A DNA stretch of 64,000 nt from Neptuniibacter pectenicola (GTDB lineage: Bacteria; Pseudomonadota; Gammaproteobacteria; Pseudomonadales; Balneatricaceae): assembly GCF_001597735.1 (NCBI RefSeq), contig NZ_LUTS01000006.1, positions 1-64,000 of the forward strand, given 5' to 3'. Position numbers and translations under genes: made by a program. The notes beneath the pieces were generated by a model that saw only the letters and a list, made by a program, of their open reading frames with translations, ran no database searches and was not told where the DNA came from. This document shows, piece after piece, positions 36,893-46,319 of this stretch. Positions within the stretch are counted from its first letter, which is position 1, and every line of letters starts with the position of its first letter.

Positions 36893-38077
36893 TTATGGTT
36901 TTTCAAAGAGTGCAGCAATGCCTTGCCCGCCGCCAATACACATTGTGGCTATGGCGTAACGCCCGCCTGAACGTTGAAGCTCATACAGTGCTTTGACAGT
37001 AATAATGGCCCCTGTTGCCCCGATTGGGTGGCCTAGGGATATGCCAGAACCATTTGGATTTACTTTATCTGCAGGTAAACCTAACTCTCGACATACAGCC
37101 AATGCTTGTGCAGCGAAGGCTTCGTTGACTTCCCATACATCGATATCGGATACCTTTAAATTAGCATCGGCGAGTAGTTTTTTAACGGCGGGGATTGGGC
37201 CTATACCCATATATTTAGGTTCAACGCCAGCAAATGCATAACCTACAAGTTTAGCCATAGGTTTTAGTCCTTTGGCTTTTGCAACATCCGCGGCCATGAG
37301 GGTGACTGCGGCGGCGGCATCGTTAAGACCTGATGCATTGCCTGCTGTGACAGAACCATCCCTTTTAAAGGCGGGGCGAAGCTTCTGCATATCGGCGAGA
37401 GTGCAGTTGTGACGTGTATGTTCGTCGGTATCGAAGGGGACGTTCTCGCGTTTAACTTTAACATTAATCGGAAGAATCTGGTCCTTAAAACGGCCAGCGT
37501 TAATGGCCGCCTCAGCTCTGTTATGGCTCAGAACCGCTAGTTCATCTTGATCTTCACGGCTGATCCCCCATTTTTCAGCAACATTTTCTGCTGTGATCCC
37601 CATATGGGTATCTTCAAAGGGGCATGTAAGTGCACCAACCATCGCATCTAAGATTTCACCGTCGCCCATACGTTGTCCAAAACGTGCGGACGGCATCCAA
37701 TATTGAGCACGGCTCATGGATTCTGCGCCGCCAGCGACAGCGGCGTCGCATACGCCCAATTCGATCTGCTGGGATGCGGAGATAATAGCTTGTAATCCGC
37801 TGCCACATAAGCGGTTAAGGGTGAGCGAAGGTGTTTCATGGGAAAGGCCGCCATCGATTGCTGCGACACGGCCTAAATACATATCTCTACGTTCGGTATG
37901 AACTACGTTACCAAATATACTATGCCCTATATCTTCGGGCGCGAGCCCTGCACGTTTAACGGCTTCGGCCACACACTCTGCAGCCATTTGGCAGGGGGGA
38001 ACGCCTTTTAAGCTTCCGCCGTAACTACCAATGGCTGTGCGTACCCCGCTAAGTATTACGATCTCTCTTTTACTCAT
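36893..38077 (-). CDS. acetyl-CoA C-acyltransferase (thiolase)
   Basis: The 394-residue protein is a thiolase with all catalytic residues: acyl-carrying C91 in 'LNRLCGSGLQ', H350 in 'GHPIGATGA', and C380 in 'MCIGGGQG'. Length and the 'NEAFAAQALA' motif (about 318-327) match biosynthetic/PhaA-AtoB-BktB type thiolases. It condenses two acetyl-CoA (or cleaves 3-ketoacyl-CoA). It stands alone, so pathway (polyhydroxyalkanoate, ketone body or short-chain degradation) cannot be told from context. Confidence 0.93.
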   Translation of the reverse strand: MSKREIVILSGVRTAIGSYGGSLKGVPPCQMAAECVAEAVKRAGLAPEDIGHSIFGNVVHTERRDMYLGRVAAIDGGLSHETPSLTLNRLCGSGLQAIISASQQIELGVCDAAVAGGAESMSRAQYWMPSARFGQRMGDGEILDAMVGALTCPFEDTHMGITAENVAEKWGISREDQDELAVLSHNRAEAAINAGRFKDQILPINVKVKRENVPFDTDEHTRHNCTLADMQKLRPAFKRDGSVTAGNASGLNDAAAAVTLMAADVAKAKGLKPMAKLVGYAFAGVEPKYMGIGPIPAVKKLLADANLKVSDIDVWEVNEAFAAQALAVCRELGLPADKVNPNGSGISLGHPIGATGAIITVKALYELQRSGGRYAIATMCIGGGQGIAALFEKP

Positions 38078-38559
38078 GGTTATATGCCTTATTGATTTTT
38101 ATTATTTAGGAGAAGGTTCCGTGTTTAATTATGAGATCACCGTCATCAAGAACCTTACTCATTTCACCATAGCACTGCCCTATGGTTAAAACATACATAA
38201 CCCCCGCCATTGTTATACGACATTGGTTTTAAATGGGGCTTTTTTTAGACTGATGTATAAGGCTAAACCTCATGATTTTGAGATGAGTCGATAGAATGAC
38301 CGCTGTTGAGGTTCCTGTTAGGCAGCGTGATTGACTGTTTTTAGTTGTGCGGTGATAAACAATTACGCCTTTTTGACCTGTATTTATCGGCTGAGGGTGT
38401 TCTTAGAGAGGGTGTTAAATCCGCCTTCTACTTGCCTCTTTAGTAGAAAACTTGGTTTACTGTTCTCGCAAGCGAGTAGGGTGCTGAGACTTGTTGCGTT
38501 TAGGTAACACTATCGCGGGTTACCCATTAAACAATTGATACCTGAAAAAGGAGTGAGAG
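38078..38559. other. 482-bp divergent intergenic region
   Basis: It separates the minus-strand thiolase from the plus-strand AIM24-like gene, so it should hold both promoters. Small inverted repeats are visible: CTCGCAAGCGAG (38465-38476) and GGTAAC / GTTACC (38503-38508, 38519-38524). No open frame with a ribosome binding site was found. Nothing else stands out. Confidence 0.4.
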
Positions 38560-39348
38560 ATGCGTTGTCATGAAGTTGACTATGAAATTATAGGTGAAGC
38601 GCTTCAGGTTGTAGAGGTTGAGTTAGATCCCGGTGAAAAAGTGATTGCTGAAGCGGGCATGATGAATTACATGGAAGAGGACGTTACCTTCGAAACTAAA
38701 ATGGGGGATGGCTCGGAGCCTGATCAAGGGTTGATGGGCAAGCTCTTCTCCGCAGGTAAACGAATGGTGATGGGTGAATCTGTGTTTATGACCCATTTTG
38801 GTAATGAGGGAACCGCTAAGCGCCGTGTTGCGTTTGCGGCACCTTACCCCGGTAGTATTGTACCGCTTAATTTAGCGGAGTATGGGGAGCGCATCACGTG
38901 CCAAAAAGATGCCTTTTTGTGTGCGGCGTTAGGTACCAAAGTTGAAATCGCGTTCTCGAAGAAAATTGGCGCTGGTTTTTTTGGTGGTGAAGGCTTTGTA
39001 CTACAAAAACTTGAAGGCGATGGCATGGTCTTTGTTCAAGCGGGGGGGACGGTCGTCAAAAAAGAGCTCAATAATGGTGTACTGCGCGTTGATACGGGTT
39101 GTTTAGTTGGCTTTACTGATGGGATCGAATATGACATCGAGATGGTCAAAGGGTTGAAGTCTATGATCTTTGGCGGCGAAGGGTTGTGGTTGGCGACGTT
39201 AAAAGGAACCGGTTCTGTTTGGGTTCAAAGTTTACCGTTTTCTCGTTTAGCTGATCGGTTGATTGCCTCTGCGCCTGCATCGGGTGGGTCGGATAAAGGT
39301 GAAGGTTCTGTGTTAGGGGGTTTAGGCCGTATGCTTGATGGTCGCTAA
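38560..39348 (+). CDS. TIGR00266/AIM24 family protein
   Basis: The 262-residue protein matches the TIGR00266 (AIM24-like) family: '[21 protein letters not shown]' pattern near residues 18-38, glycine-rich '[27 protein letters not shown]' pattern near 140-167 and '[15 protein letters not shown]' near 228-242. The fold is a beta-rich trimer; function is unknown, although the yeast homologue Aim24 acts in mitochondrial inner-membrane organisation. AAAGGAGTGAGAG precedes the ATG. Monocistronic. Confidence 0.88.
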   Translation: MRCHEVDYEIIGEALQVVEVELDPGEKVIAEAGMMNYMEEDVTFETKMGDGSEPDQGLMGKLFSAGKRMVMGESVFMTHFGNEGTAKRRVAFAAPYPGSIVPLNLAEYGERITCQKDAFLCAALGTKVEIAFSKKIGAGFFGGEGFVLQKLEGDGMVFVQAGGTVVKKELNNGVLRVDTGCLVGFTDGIEYDIEMVKGLKSMIFGGEGLWLATLKGTGSVWVQSLPFSRLADRLIASAPASGGSDKGEGSVLGGLGRMLDGR

Positions 39349-39411
39349 TTATTATGGTTATTTAGGGCAGTAGTTTAACGTTTTACCTGCGGTTAACTTA
39401 GCGATCTCTGA

Positions 39412-39438
39412 TATAGGGGAGGTGATTAATCCCCTATA
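39412..39438 (+). terminator. weak terminator-like hairpin after the AIM24-like gene
   Basis: TATAGGGGA / TCCCCTATA, a 9-bp stem with a 9-nt loop, followed by ATGACTATG without a T-run. It could end the AIM24-like transcript, but the missing T-run keeps confidence low. Confidence 0.35.
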
Positions 39439-39535
39439 ATGACTATGACAATAGTATGAAAATCGGTATATTTGTCTGCTTTGATTTTTATCGACAAGTT
39501 CTTTGAAATGAAGACCTATTGTTACAGGAATTATC

Positions 39536-40489
39536 TTGAGAAATAAGCTGGTTATAACGCTGACAACAGTTTATGGGTCACGCCAATATACGATAAGCCA
39601 AGTGGCCAAGTATCTTTTGTTGATTTTTATTATTCTTTCAGCGGCAAGTTTTTTTGTCTCTAATGCGCTGCTTGTTGTGAAAACTGACCACTTGGCTGAT
39701 CTTGAGGAAGATCATCAAGAGCTCAGTGAAAGTTACGAAATGATGGTCGGCTCTCAGCAACTTTATATCGATGAATTAAAAAACCTAAGCATGTCATTGA
39801 GCTCCTTAAAAAGTGAGCGGGACAAGTTAGAGGAAGAGAACCTTCGAATGGGCGAGTTGAACTCCTCGTTGGATAACTCATTGTTTGGTTTAGAGAACCT
39901 CCTTGGCGTAGAGCATCAAACCAATATTGACCCGTTACGCGCTGAACAGCTAACGATAGAGGCGAATAAACGGTTATTCTTTCTACATAGTATTCCTAAT
40001 GGTGTCCCTATACAGGCGATTCGTATTTCGGATAAATTTGGGCCACGGATACACCCCGTTAAAAAGACAAGGGTTGTACATCAGGGCATTGATTTTAAAG
40101 CCAACAGAGGTACGCCTGTTTACGCGACGGCTGATGGGATTGTTGAGTATGGCGGCTATAATAAGCGCAGTGGTTTTGGCAAACTGATTATATTGCAGCA
40201 TAATTTTGGGTTTAAAACGTACTTTGCGCATCTGGATGCAATTAAAGTAAAAAGTGGAGAGTTTGTCAGTAAGGGACAACTGATAGGGAACAGTGGAAAT
40301 ACGGGAATGACAACGGGGCCGCATCTACACTATGAGATACGGCACTTGTTTACAGCGATCAATCCTGAACCCTTCCTCTCTTGGAACATAACAAATTTTG
40401 ACTCTTTGTTTACAAAGGTTAAGGGCGTTAAATGGGCATCCTTAAAAGAAATGTATCCGCTAAATCAGCACAGTCAGCTATTACAATAA
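39536..40489 (+). CDS. M23 family metallopeptidase, membrane-anchored
   Basis: The 317-residue protein has a cytoplasmic N-terminus, one membrane helix (about residues 23-46), a periplasmic coiled coil (about 55-120) and a LytM/M23 domain (about 170-280). Zinc ligands are in 'HQGIDFKANRGTPVYA' (H...D) and 'HLHYEIRH' (H-x-H). It is probably a peptidoglycan endopeptidase or an EnvC-like activator; the intact ligands favour an active enzyme. It starts with TTG at 39536, preceded by ACAGGAATTATC. It overlaps the bactofilin gene by 58 bp. Adjacent M23 peptidase and bactofilin genes set cell curvature in Helicobacter and other bacteria. Confidence 0.88.
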   Translation: MRNKLVITLTTVYGSRQYTISQVAKYLLLIFIILSAASFFVSNALLVVKTDHLADLEEDHQELSESYEMMVGSQQLYIDELKNLSMSLSSLKSERDKLEEENLRMGELNSSLDNSLFGLENLLGVEHQTNIDPLRAEQLTIEANKRLFFLHSIPNGVPIQAIRISDKFGPRIHPVKKTRVVHQGIDFKANRGTPVYATADGIVEYGGYNKRSGFGKLIILQHNFGFKTYFAHLDAIKVKSGEFVSKGQLIGNSGNTGMTTGPHLHYEIRHLFTAINPEPFLSWNITNFDSLFTKVKGVKWASLKEMYPLNQHSQLLQ

Positions 40490-40884
40490 TTGCTGAAGGT
40501 AATAAGTTTTGCGGTGATATGAGCATTATTGGCAAGATGCATATTGATGGTATCTTTGAAGGTAATGTTAGTTCATTAGATAATATTTCAATCGGCAAAA
40601 CAGGCCATGTTCGCGGTTTAATTAAAGCGCGAGCGGTTGATGTGTGCGGGCTACTTGAAGGCGAAGTGATCTGCGATGATTTGCATATCGATTCTGGTGG
40701 ACAGGTGCGTGCAACGGTTGAAAGTAAAAAGATGTCGATCCATCCCCAAGGGTGTTTTTTAGGTGAACGCCGCCTGAAAGAAGTGTCAGCATTAAACGAT
40801 GATAAAAAGAAAATAGAGACCGGTATGGAGGCGATTGATTCGTTGCCAGATAAAGTGGTTTTAGATAGCAAGTCAGAGTCTTAA
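40432..40884 (+). CDS. bactofilin (polymer-forming cytoskeletal protein)
   Basis: A 150-residue bactofilin. The central right-handed beta-helix core (about residues 22-105) shows the short periodic repeats typical of the family: 'GDMSIIGKMHIDGIFEGNV', 'ISIGKTGHVRGLIKARAVDV', 'GLLEGEVICDDLHIDSGGQV'. Basic N-terminal and disordered charged C-terminal tails flank it. Bactofilins polymerise without nucleotide and localise cell-wall enzymes. Its ATG lies inside the M23 gene in a different frame (58-bp overlap), giving tight translational coupling to a presumed partner peptidase. Confidence 0.92.
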   Translation: MGILKRNVSAKSAQSAITIIAEGNKFCGDMSIIGKMHIDGIFEGNVSSLDNISIGKTGHVRGLIKARAVDVCGLLEGEVICDDLHIDSGGQVRATVESKKMSIHPQGCFLGERRLKEVSALNDDKKKIETGMEAIDSLPDKVVLDSKSES

Positions 40885-40922
40885 CTTATTCTTTAATTGC
40901 TGCGTTTTGTGGATGATGGTGT

Positions 40923-41690
40923 ATGTGTGAACTATTAGGTATGAGTGCCAACGTGCCTACGGACATCTGCTTTTCGTTTGCAGGTTTAATGCAACGAGGA
41001 GGCGGGACTGGGCCCCATAAAGATGGTTGGGGTATCGCTTTTTATGAAGGTAAAGGCGTACGCTGTTTTCATGACCCTAATCCGAGTGTCGACTCTAAAA
41101 TTGCCAACTTAGTTAAAGAACACCCGATAAAAAGTCACGTGGTGATTAGCCATATTCGCCAAGCAAATGTGGGTGATATTTGCTTAGAAAATACTCACCC
41201 CTTCCAGCGTGAACTTTGGGGCTTTATATGGACCTTTGCCCATAACGGGCAGTTGGATAACGCGCTGTTTTCTCTGCCTTTATCCTATTATCACCCTGTA
41301 GGTAGCACCGATAGCGAGTATGCTTTTTGTTGGCTGCTTGGGCAACTAAGAACACGTTTTCCAGAGCAGCCGGATGACTTTAATGAGGTCTCAGCCTTTA
41401 TTCATACCTGTTGTGAGACACTGCGTGGGTTGGGTGTTTTTAATATGTTGCTAACCGAATCGACACATCTGTTTGCGTTTTGTGGTAGCAAACTGTCTTG
41501 GATTACGCGTAAAGCGCCGTTTGGTGAAGCACGCTTAACCGACTGTGATGTTACGGTAGATTTTGTTCAGGAAACAAAGCCAGGCGATATTGTTACAGTG
41601 ATAGCCACGGTTCCATTAACGACGAATGAAGCGTGGGTGGCGCTTAAACCGGGTGAGCTGGTAACCTTTGTGAAGGGGTTGCTGCAGTAG
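40923..41690 (+). CDS. yafJ: class II glutamine amidotransferase (YafJ-like)
   Basis: The 255-residue protein begins '[15 protein letters not shown]', with the Cys2 nucleophile exposed after Met removal, and has 'AHNGQLDN' (H-N-G oxyanion/substrate loop, about 101-108) and '[16 protein letters not shown]' (about 122-137). It belongs to the YafJ-type Ntn-hydrolase amidotransferases, whose acceptor substrate is unknown. It is 38 bp after bactofilin on the same strand and 32 bp before the acyl-CoA ligase start. A cysteine-less relative is at 15683. Confidence 0.9.
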   Translation: MCELLGMSANVPTDICFSFAGLMQRGGGTGPHKDGWGIAFYEGKGVRCFHDPNPSVDSKIANLVKEHPIKSHVVISHIRQANVGDICLENTHPFQRELWGFIWTFAHNGQLDNALFSLPLSYYHPVGSTDSEYAFCWLLGQLRTRFPEQPDDFNEVSAFIHTCCETLRGLGVFNMLLTESTHLFAFCGSKLSWITRKAPFGEARLTDCDVTVDFVQETKPGDIVTVIATVPLTTNEAWVALKPGELVTFVKGLLQ

Positions 41691-41722
41691 TTATCCCCTT
41701 AACCAGTCGAGGAGGTTTGTCG

Positions 41723-43396
41723 GTGGTCGAAAAGCAAGATTCGCTGCTAGATATCGAGCAAGAGATTAAAAGTTACCCTAACCTCACGGTGCTTTGGAAT
41801 CGAGCTTGTAAAGAGTTTGCTTATAAGTCTGCTTTTTCGAATATGGGATCAACATTAACCTATGCTGAGCTTGATGAAACAGCGCAGCATCTTGCCGCCT
41901 ATCTACAACATCATACTGATCTGGAACCGGGTGATCGCATCGCGATTCAGCTACCCAATGTTTTACAATATCCCGTCTGTATTTTGGCCGCATTACGTGC
42001 AGGCTTGGTGATCGTTAATACCAATCCGCTGTATACCGCGTCAGAAACGATCAAACAGTTTAATCATGCCGGTGTTAAGGCGGTGATTATTCTTGCCAAT
42101 AACGCACACATGATTGAAGACGTTGTGCCGAAAACATCCGTGAAAACGGTGCTGATCACTGAATTGGCAGACCTTCATCCTTTTAGTCGCCGGTTGTTAC
42201 TTAATTTTATCGCTAAATATATCCGTAAAATCGTGCCTAAATATAAAGTGCCGGGGGCCGTGCATTTTAGAGAGGCGTTGATTAGAGGTGCGCGATGTTC
42301 TTTGCTGCCGGTTGAGCAAACGCCAGAGGATCTGGCGGTTATACAGTATACCGTAGGCACGACAGGTAGACCTAAAGGGGCCGCGTTAACCCATAGGAAC
42401 TTGATTGCTAATGTTATTCAGCTAAAGAGCCGGTTGCCGGATACGTTGAGGGTGGGTGAGGAGATCGCAATCGCACCGTTACCGGTGTACCACATCTACG
42501 GTTTTATGTTGAACTGCCTCGTTATGCCTCTGTTGGGCGCTCAGGTGGTCTTAATAACTAACCCTCGAGACACCAGTGGTTTTGTGAATGAGCTAGGGCG
42601 TTGGGATTTTACGGTTTTCTCGGGTATTAATACGTTATTTGTATCACTATGTCGGCACCCGTTGTTTGGGCAGTTAGATATGACCCGTTTGAAGTTGACC
42701 TTGTCGGGCGGTATGGCGCTTACTCGCTCGGTGAGTGATGAGTGGGAGGCGTTGACCGGTTGTCCAATTTATCAAGGCTATGGTTTAACAGAAGCATCGC
42801 CGGTGGTTGCTGTTAGTTATGTTAAAGGGGCTCAGTTTGGTTCTGTTGGTCAGCCGTTGCCCTTGACTGACGTGCGGATTGTTGGCGAGCAAGGCGAGGC
42901 CTTATGTGCGGGAGAGATTGGTGAACTCTATGTGCGAGGTCCGCAAGTGATGTCAGGTTATTGGCAAGATGATTCGGCTATTCCTGATGCGGATGGTTGG
43001 CTGGCGACGGGCGATATCGCTCGGATTGCGGATGATGATTCTTTACGTATCGTTGACCGTAAAAAAGACATCATTAATATTTCTGGGTTTCCTGTTTACC
43101 CCAATGAATTAGAAAATATCATATCGAGCCATGTTGATATCGTCGAATGTGCGGTGATCGGTTTGCCTGATGAGCAGTCTGGTGAGGTGATCAAGGTGTT
43201 TGTCGTTACTCAAAATCGGCGCCTCACGGTTAAGCAGGTGCGTGATTATTGCCGTGAACGATTAACCTCTTACAAGGTCCCGCGTTTGGTTGAGTTCAGA
43301 ACCTATCTGCCTAAATCGCACGTGGGTAAAGTGTTAAGACGGACACTGCTTGATGAAGAGCTGGCAGGGCTGCAAAAGTATCGTAAACGGCTGTAA
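41723..43396 (+). CDS. AMP-forming fatty-acyl-CoA synthetase (FadD-like)
   Basis: The 557-residue protein belongs to the AMP-binding superfamily. The P-loop reads 'YTVGTTGRPKGAALTHRN' (about 209-226; the usual second Gly is Val), then 'YQGYGLTEASPVVAVSY' (about 350-366), 'GWLATGDIARIADDDSLRIVDRKKDII' (about 430-456; D and R/K adenylate contacts) and a C-terminal lysine 'KSHVGKVLRR'. Length and the N-terminal part fit long-chain fatty-acyl-CoA ligases. Start: GGAGG at 41711-41715 is only 1 nt from a TTG at 41717 but 7 nt from the GTG at 41723, so the latter is preferred. Confidence 0.88.
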   Translation: MVEKQDSLLDIEQEIKSYPNLTVLWNRACKEFAYKSAFSNMGSTLTYAELDETAQHLAAYLQHHTDLEPGDRIAIQLPNVLQYPVCILAALRAGLVIVNTNPLYTASETIKQFNHAGVKAVIILANNAHMIEDVVPKTSVKTVLITELADLHPFSRRLLLNFIAKYIRKIVPKYKVPGAVHFREALIRGARCSLLPVEQTPEDLAVIQYTVGTTGRPKGAALTHRNLIANVIQLKSRLPDTLRVGEEIAIAPLPVYHIYGFMLNCLVMPLLGAQVVLITNPRDTSGFVNELGRWDFTVFSGINTLFVSLCRHPLFGQLDMTRLKLTLSGGMALTRSVSDEWEALTGCPIYQGYGLTEASPVVAVSYVKGAQFGSVGQPLPLTDVRIVGEQGEALCAGEIGELYVRGPQVMSGYWQDDSAIPDADGWLATGDIARIADDDSLRIVDRKKDIINISGFPVYPNELENIISSHVDIVECAVIGLPDEQSGEVIKVFVVTQNRRLTVKQVRDYCRERLTSYKVPRLVEFRTYLPKSHVGKVLRRTLLDEELAGLQKYRKRL

Positions 43397-43519
43397 TTCT
43401 CTTTCTGAAAACGTGATCATTGTGCGGGTTATGGTGCTTCACTGAGGCCGTCAGTGGTCGCGAACGCTGATTCGTTTTTCTAGGTGTAATATATGGTTAG
43501 GTTTAACGGTTGTGGAGTG

Positions 43520-43535
43520 TGCTAGAATTCTAGCA
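43520..43535. promoter_or_regulatory. perfect 16-bp palindrome upstream of the efflux gene
   Basis: TGCTAGAATTCTAGCA is a perfect palindrome ending 67 bp before the ATG of the Bcr/CflA gene. A possible promoter follows (TTGTTT at 43539, 17-bp spacer, TAATGT at 43562). The geometry fits a dimeric regulator site just upstream of or overlapping the -35, as for MarR or TetR proteins. Binding is inference. Confidence 0.4.
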
Positions 43536-43602
43536 AAATTGTTTACATGTTAAGTATTTTTTAATGTATGCGTGAAACGGCGCTATTGAGGGTGTTGATA
43601 AG

Positions 43603-44805
43603 ATGAAGGGTATGCGCGCGAGAAGGGAGATAGGTTTCTCTGAGTTTGTTGCATTAATGGCGTTTGTAACTTGTTTTGTTGCTATGTCTATAGACCTCAT
43701 GTTGCCTGCCTTGTCTCAAATAGGCCAAGATTTAGAGGTGCTTAGGGATAATGACACTCAACTTATTATTACGACAATTTTTATTGGCGTGGCTATAGGT
43801 CATATATTTTATGGGCCTCTCGCTGATGTGGTAGGGCGAAAACCTGCTACGTATCTTGGTTTTGCTATCTTTATTTTAGGCACCTCTATTTCTCTTTTTT
43901 CATATAGCATGGATATGATGTTGTTGGGACGCTTCCTGCAAGGGCTGGGTGCTGCAGGCCCACGTATTGTTACCATTGCTATTGTGAGGGATAAAAGTGA
44001 GGGGCCTGAAATGGCACGTGTCATGTCGTTGATTATGACTGTTTTTGTCTTAGTGCCTGTCGTCGCGCCGATTATTGGTCAAGGTATTTTATGGCTATCT
44101 GGCTGGCGTATGATGTTTGTTTTTCTTCTTGTGGCGGCCTTAGCTATTTTACTTTGGTTTGGTTTACGCTTACCGGAAACTTTAACCGTCGAAAAACGAA
44201 GTAAGTTTTCCGTTAAAATTGTCATGAATAGTTTTAAAGAGGTTATCTCTAACCGTGTTGCGATGGCGTATGTTATTGCGTCGGGGTTGGGGTTTGGTGC
44301 ATTTTTGGGTTTTTTGAACTCAGTTCAGCAGGTCTTACAGGATTTATATTACTTGGGTGCTAAGTTTCCGTTTTACTTTGCCGTGTTGGCAACGGGGATT
44401 GGGGTCGCTAGTTTTATTAATTCTAAATTGGTCATGCGGTTTGGTATGAAGACGTTGGTGTTGGGCACTCAGATGATAACGGTTATTATCTCGTTGTTAG
44501 CGCTGATCAGTACTTTTTGGCTAGGCGCTGTGCCACCACTATGGTGTGTAATGGTCTACTTTATGTTGGTCTTAATGGGCATAGGGCTATTGTTTGGGAA
44601 CTTGAATGCTTTATCCATGGAGCCTTTTGGTCATATTGCTGGATTAGCGTCAGGTTTGATTGGTGGCGTTTCCACGTTAATCGCCGTGATTGCGGGGATG
44701 CTGGTGGGGCAAGCGTTTAATCAGACGCTAATACCTATTATGCTGGGGTTTATTCTGTTGCCCGGTTTGTCCTTTGCTATGACGTATTGGGCGAGTCGGC
44801 AGTAA
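43603..44805 (+). CDS. Bcr/CflA family multidrug efflux MFS transporter
   Basis: A 400-residue protein with 12 predicted membrane helices. Bcr/CflA marks are 'SIDLMLPALSQIGQDLE' in helix 1 (about 29-45), MFS motif A 'GPLADVVGRKPATYLGF' (about 71-87), 'GRFLQGLGAAGPRIVTIAIVRD' split over about 111-132, and antiporter motif C-like 'VVAPIIGQGILWLSGWR' (about 153-169). It exports drugs or small metabolites with proton antiport. The next two genes, on the opposite strand, include a MarR regulator (45677), which is a possible but unproven controller. Confidence 0.88.
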   Translation: MKGMRARREIGFSEFVALMAFVTCFVAMSIDLMLPALSQIGQDLEVLRDNDTQLIITTIFIGVAIGHIFYGPLADVVGRKPATYLGFAIFILGTSISLFSYSMDMMLLGRFLQGLGAAGPRIVTIAIVRDKSEGPEMARVMSLIMTVFVLVPVVAPIIGQGILWLSGWRMMFVFLLVAALAILLWFGLRLPETLTVEKRSKFSVKIVMNSFKEVISNRVAMAYVIASGLGFGAFLGFLNSVQQVLQDLYYLGAKFPFYFAVLATGIGVASFINSKLVMRFGMKTLVLGTQMITVIISLLALISTFWLGAVPPLWCVMVYFMLVLMGIGLLFGNLNALSMEPFGHIAGLASGLIGGVSTLIAVIAGMLVGQAFNQTLIPIMLGFILLPGLSFAMTYWASRQ

Positions 44806-44807
44806 CG

Positions 44808-45548
44808 TTAATCTGTATTTTCGAACGCGAAGGGCTCAGTGGGATTGTGTAGGTGTTGTAGCTCTTCGTTAGTTAGTATTCTACTTTCTCCCGCATTTAA
44901 GCGATTATCCAACGTCAGTGCGCCTATTGAAACTCGATGGAGTTTTAATACCGGGTTCCTAAACCGTCCAAACATTCGCTTGATTTGATGGTAGCGGCCC
45001 TCTCTTAATGTCACCTCTGCTACATATTCCGAGAGTATTTTTAGGGTTACAGGCAAGGTTGTGATGCCTTCGTAAGCGAAGAACATGCCTTCAGCAAACG
45101 CATCTATATAGGCAGCGGTGAGCGGTTTGGCTAAAGTGACATGATAGACCTTGTTTACTTTATGCTCGGGTGCTGTTAATCGACGTGACCACGCCCCGTG
45201 GTTGGTGAGCAGTAATAAACCTGATGAGTTTAAATCCAGTCGCCCAGCAATGTGTAGGTCTTTCTGATGACTGTCTAATAAGTCGATAACCGTTTTGTGT
45301 TGATCATCTTTGGTTGCGCTTACCACCCCTACTGGTTTGTTCATCATCAGGTAGATGGGACGGTTGTTTTGGAGTAGTTGGCCATCACACAGGATATGGC
45401 TGAACTGGTCTACCACTTGATTGATTTGAGTGGCGGGTTGGCCATCGATCATTATTCTTTTTTGTGCAATAAGGAGTCTGACATCACGCCGGTTAATGCC
45501 CGTTTTAACAGCGATGAAACGATCCAAACGATTCTTTTTTGATTCCAT
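44808..45548 (-). CDS. pseudouridine synthase, RsuA/RluE family
   Basis: The 246-residue protein has an N-terminal S4 RNA-binding domain (about 8-58) and an RsuA-type pseudouridine synthase domain. The catalytic motif is 'HIAGRLDLNSSGLLLLTN' (Asp of G-R-L-D, about residue 104), and 'LREGRYHQIKRMFGRFRNPVLKL' is the family's KxL/I region (about 183-205). The best fit is 16S rRNA U516 modification (RsuA), but RluE/RluB-like specificity is not excluded. Its stop is 2 bp past the convergent MFS stop. It lies 128 bp downstream of the MarR gene on the same strand. Confidence 0.85.
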   Translation of the reverse strand: MESKKNRLDRFIAVKTGINRRDVRLLIAQKRIMIDGQPATQINQVVDQFSHILCDGQLLQNNRPIYLMMNKPVGVVSATKDDQHKTVIDLLDSHQKDLHIAGRLDLNSSGLLLLTNHGAWSRRLTAPEHKVNKVYHVTLAKPLTAAYIDAFAEGMFFAYEGITTLPVTLKILSEYVAEVTLREGRYHQIKRMFGRFRNPVLKLHRVSIGALTLDNRLNAGESRILTNEELQHLHNPTEPFAFENTD

Positions 45549-45676
45549 TGTCTATAGGTCTCAGTGTAGGTCGAACCGTTTGGTTCACGCTGTCGTTGAA
45601 TGCGTTGCTTGTGATGTACGGTATGTATCAAGCAGAGCTGCTAAGGTGCAGGCTTTTGTTGTAACTGGGTGTAATG

Positions 45677-46099
45677 TTAAGGCTCTATTATAGATAGCTC
45701 TTTAATGAGTACCATTAATTGTTCCAGCTTTTGTTCGCCATAGCGATCAGTAAATGTTTTATATCTGGCTTCGACCACAGGGCTTAATTGTTGGATCAGT
45801 GTCTGGGCTTTGTTGGTCAGGCTGATGAGGTTTCGGCGTTGATCATCAGCCGATTTTTGGCATTTGATATAGTCTTGTTGTTTGAGTCGTTTGAGGATGC
45901 CGGTCAGGCTGGGAGATAATAAACAGCAGCTATCTGCGAGCTCTTTTGATTCCATCTCTTTGTATTCGTAGAGCGCCCGTAGCACTCGCCATTGTTGCTC
46001 TGTTAACGCGTATTCATTTAATAATGGGCGAAAAAAGAGCATGCTGGCTTCACGCGCTTTGAGGAGTTGAAGTGGGAGTGAGTCTTCAAATTTACGCAT
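45677..46099 (-). CDS. MarR family regulator, HpaR-like
   Basis: The 140-residue protein is a MarR winged-helix regulator resembling HpaR of homoprotocatechuate degradation. Shared features are 'LLKAREASMLFFRPLLNEYALTEQQWRVLRAL' pattern (about residues 12-43), 'SCCLLSPSLTGILKRL' (recognition helix, about 58-73) and 'DQRRNLISLT' of the wing (about 85-94). HpaR releases its operator when bound to aromatic acids. No aromatic-degradation gene is nearby, so the target may be elsewhere or may be local. Start ATG at 46099. Confidence 0.85.
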   Translation of the reverse strand: MRKFEDSLPLQLLKAREASMLFFRPLLNEYALTEQQWRVLRALYEYKEMESKELADSCCLLSPSLTGILKRLKQQDYIKCQKSADDQRRNLISLTNKAQTLIQQLSPVVEARYKTFTDRYGEQKLEQLMVLIKELSIIEP

Positions 46100-46319
46100 G
46101 AGTTGTTCTCGTTGATTCTAGTCGGGCTATATTCTTGCGGCTTAGAAAAAAATGTTCAAGTTAATAACCATTAATGTTGTGGTATTTTTAATAAATACGG
46201 GGGTATATGCGGCGCTCCTTTCTCTGTTATGGCTATTAGGTGAGGGTTTTGCGTGCCATGCCGTGTGATTCATGTTGGCTGCATATCAGTTGTTGGTGGA
46301 CTAACCGTCATAAGGTAGA

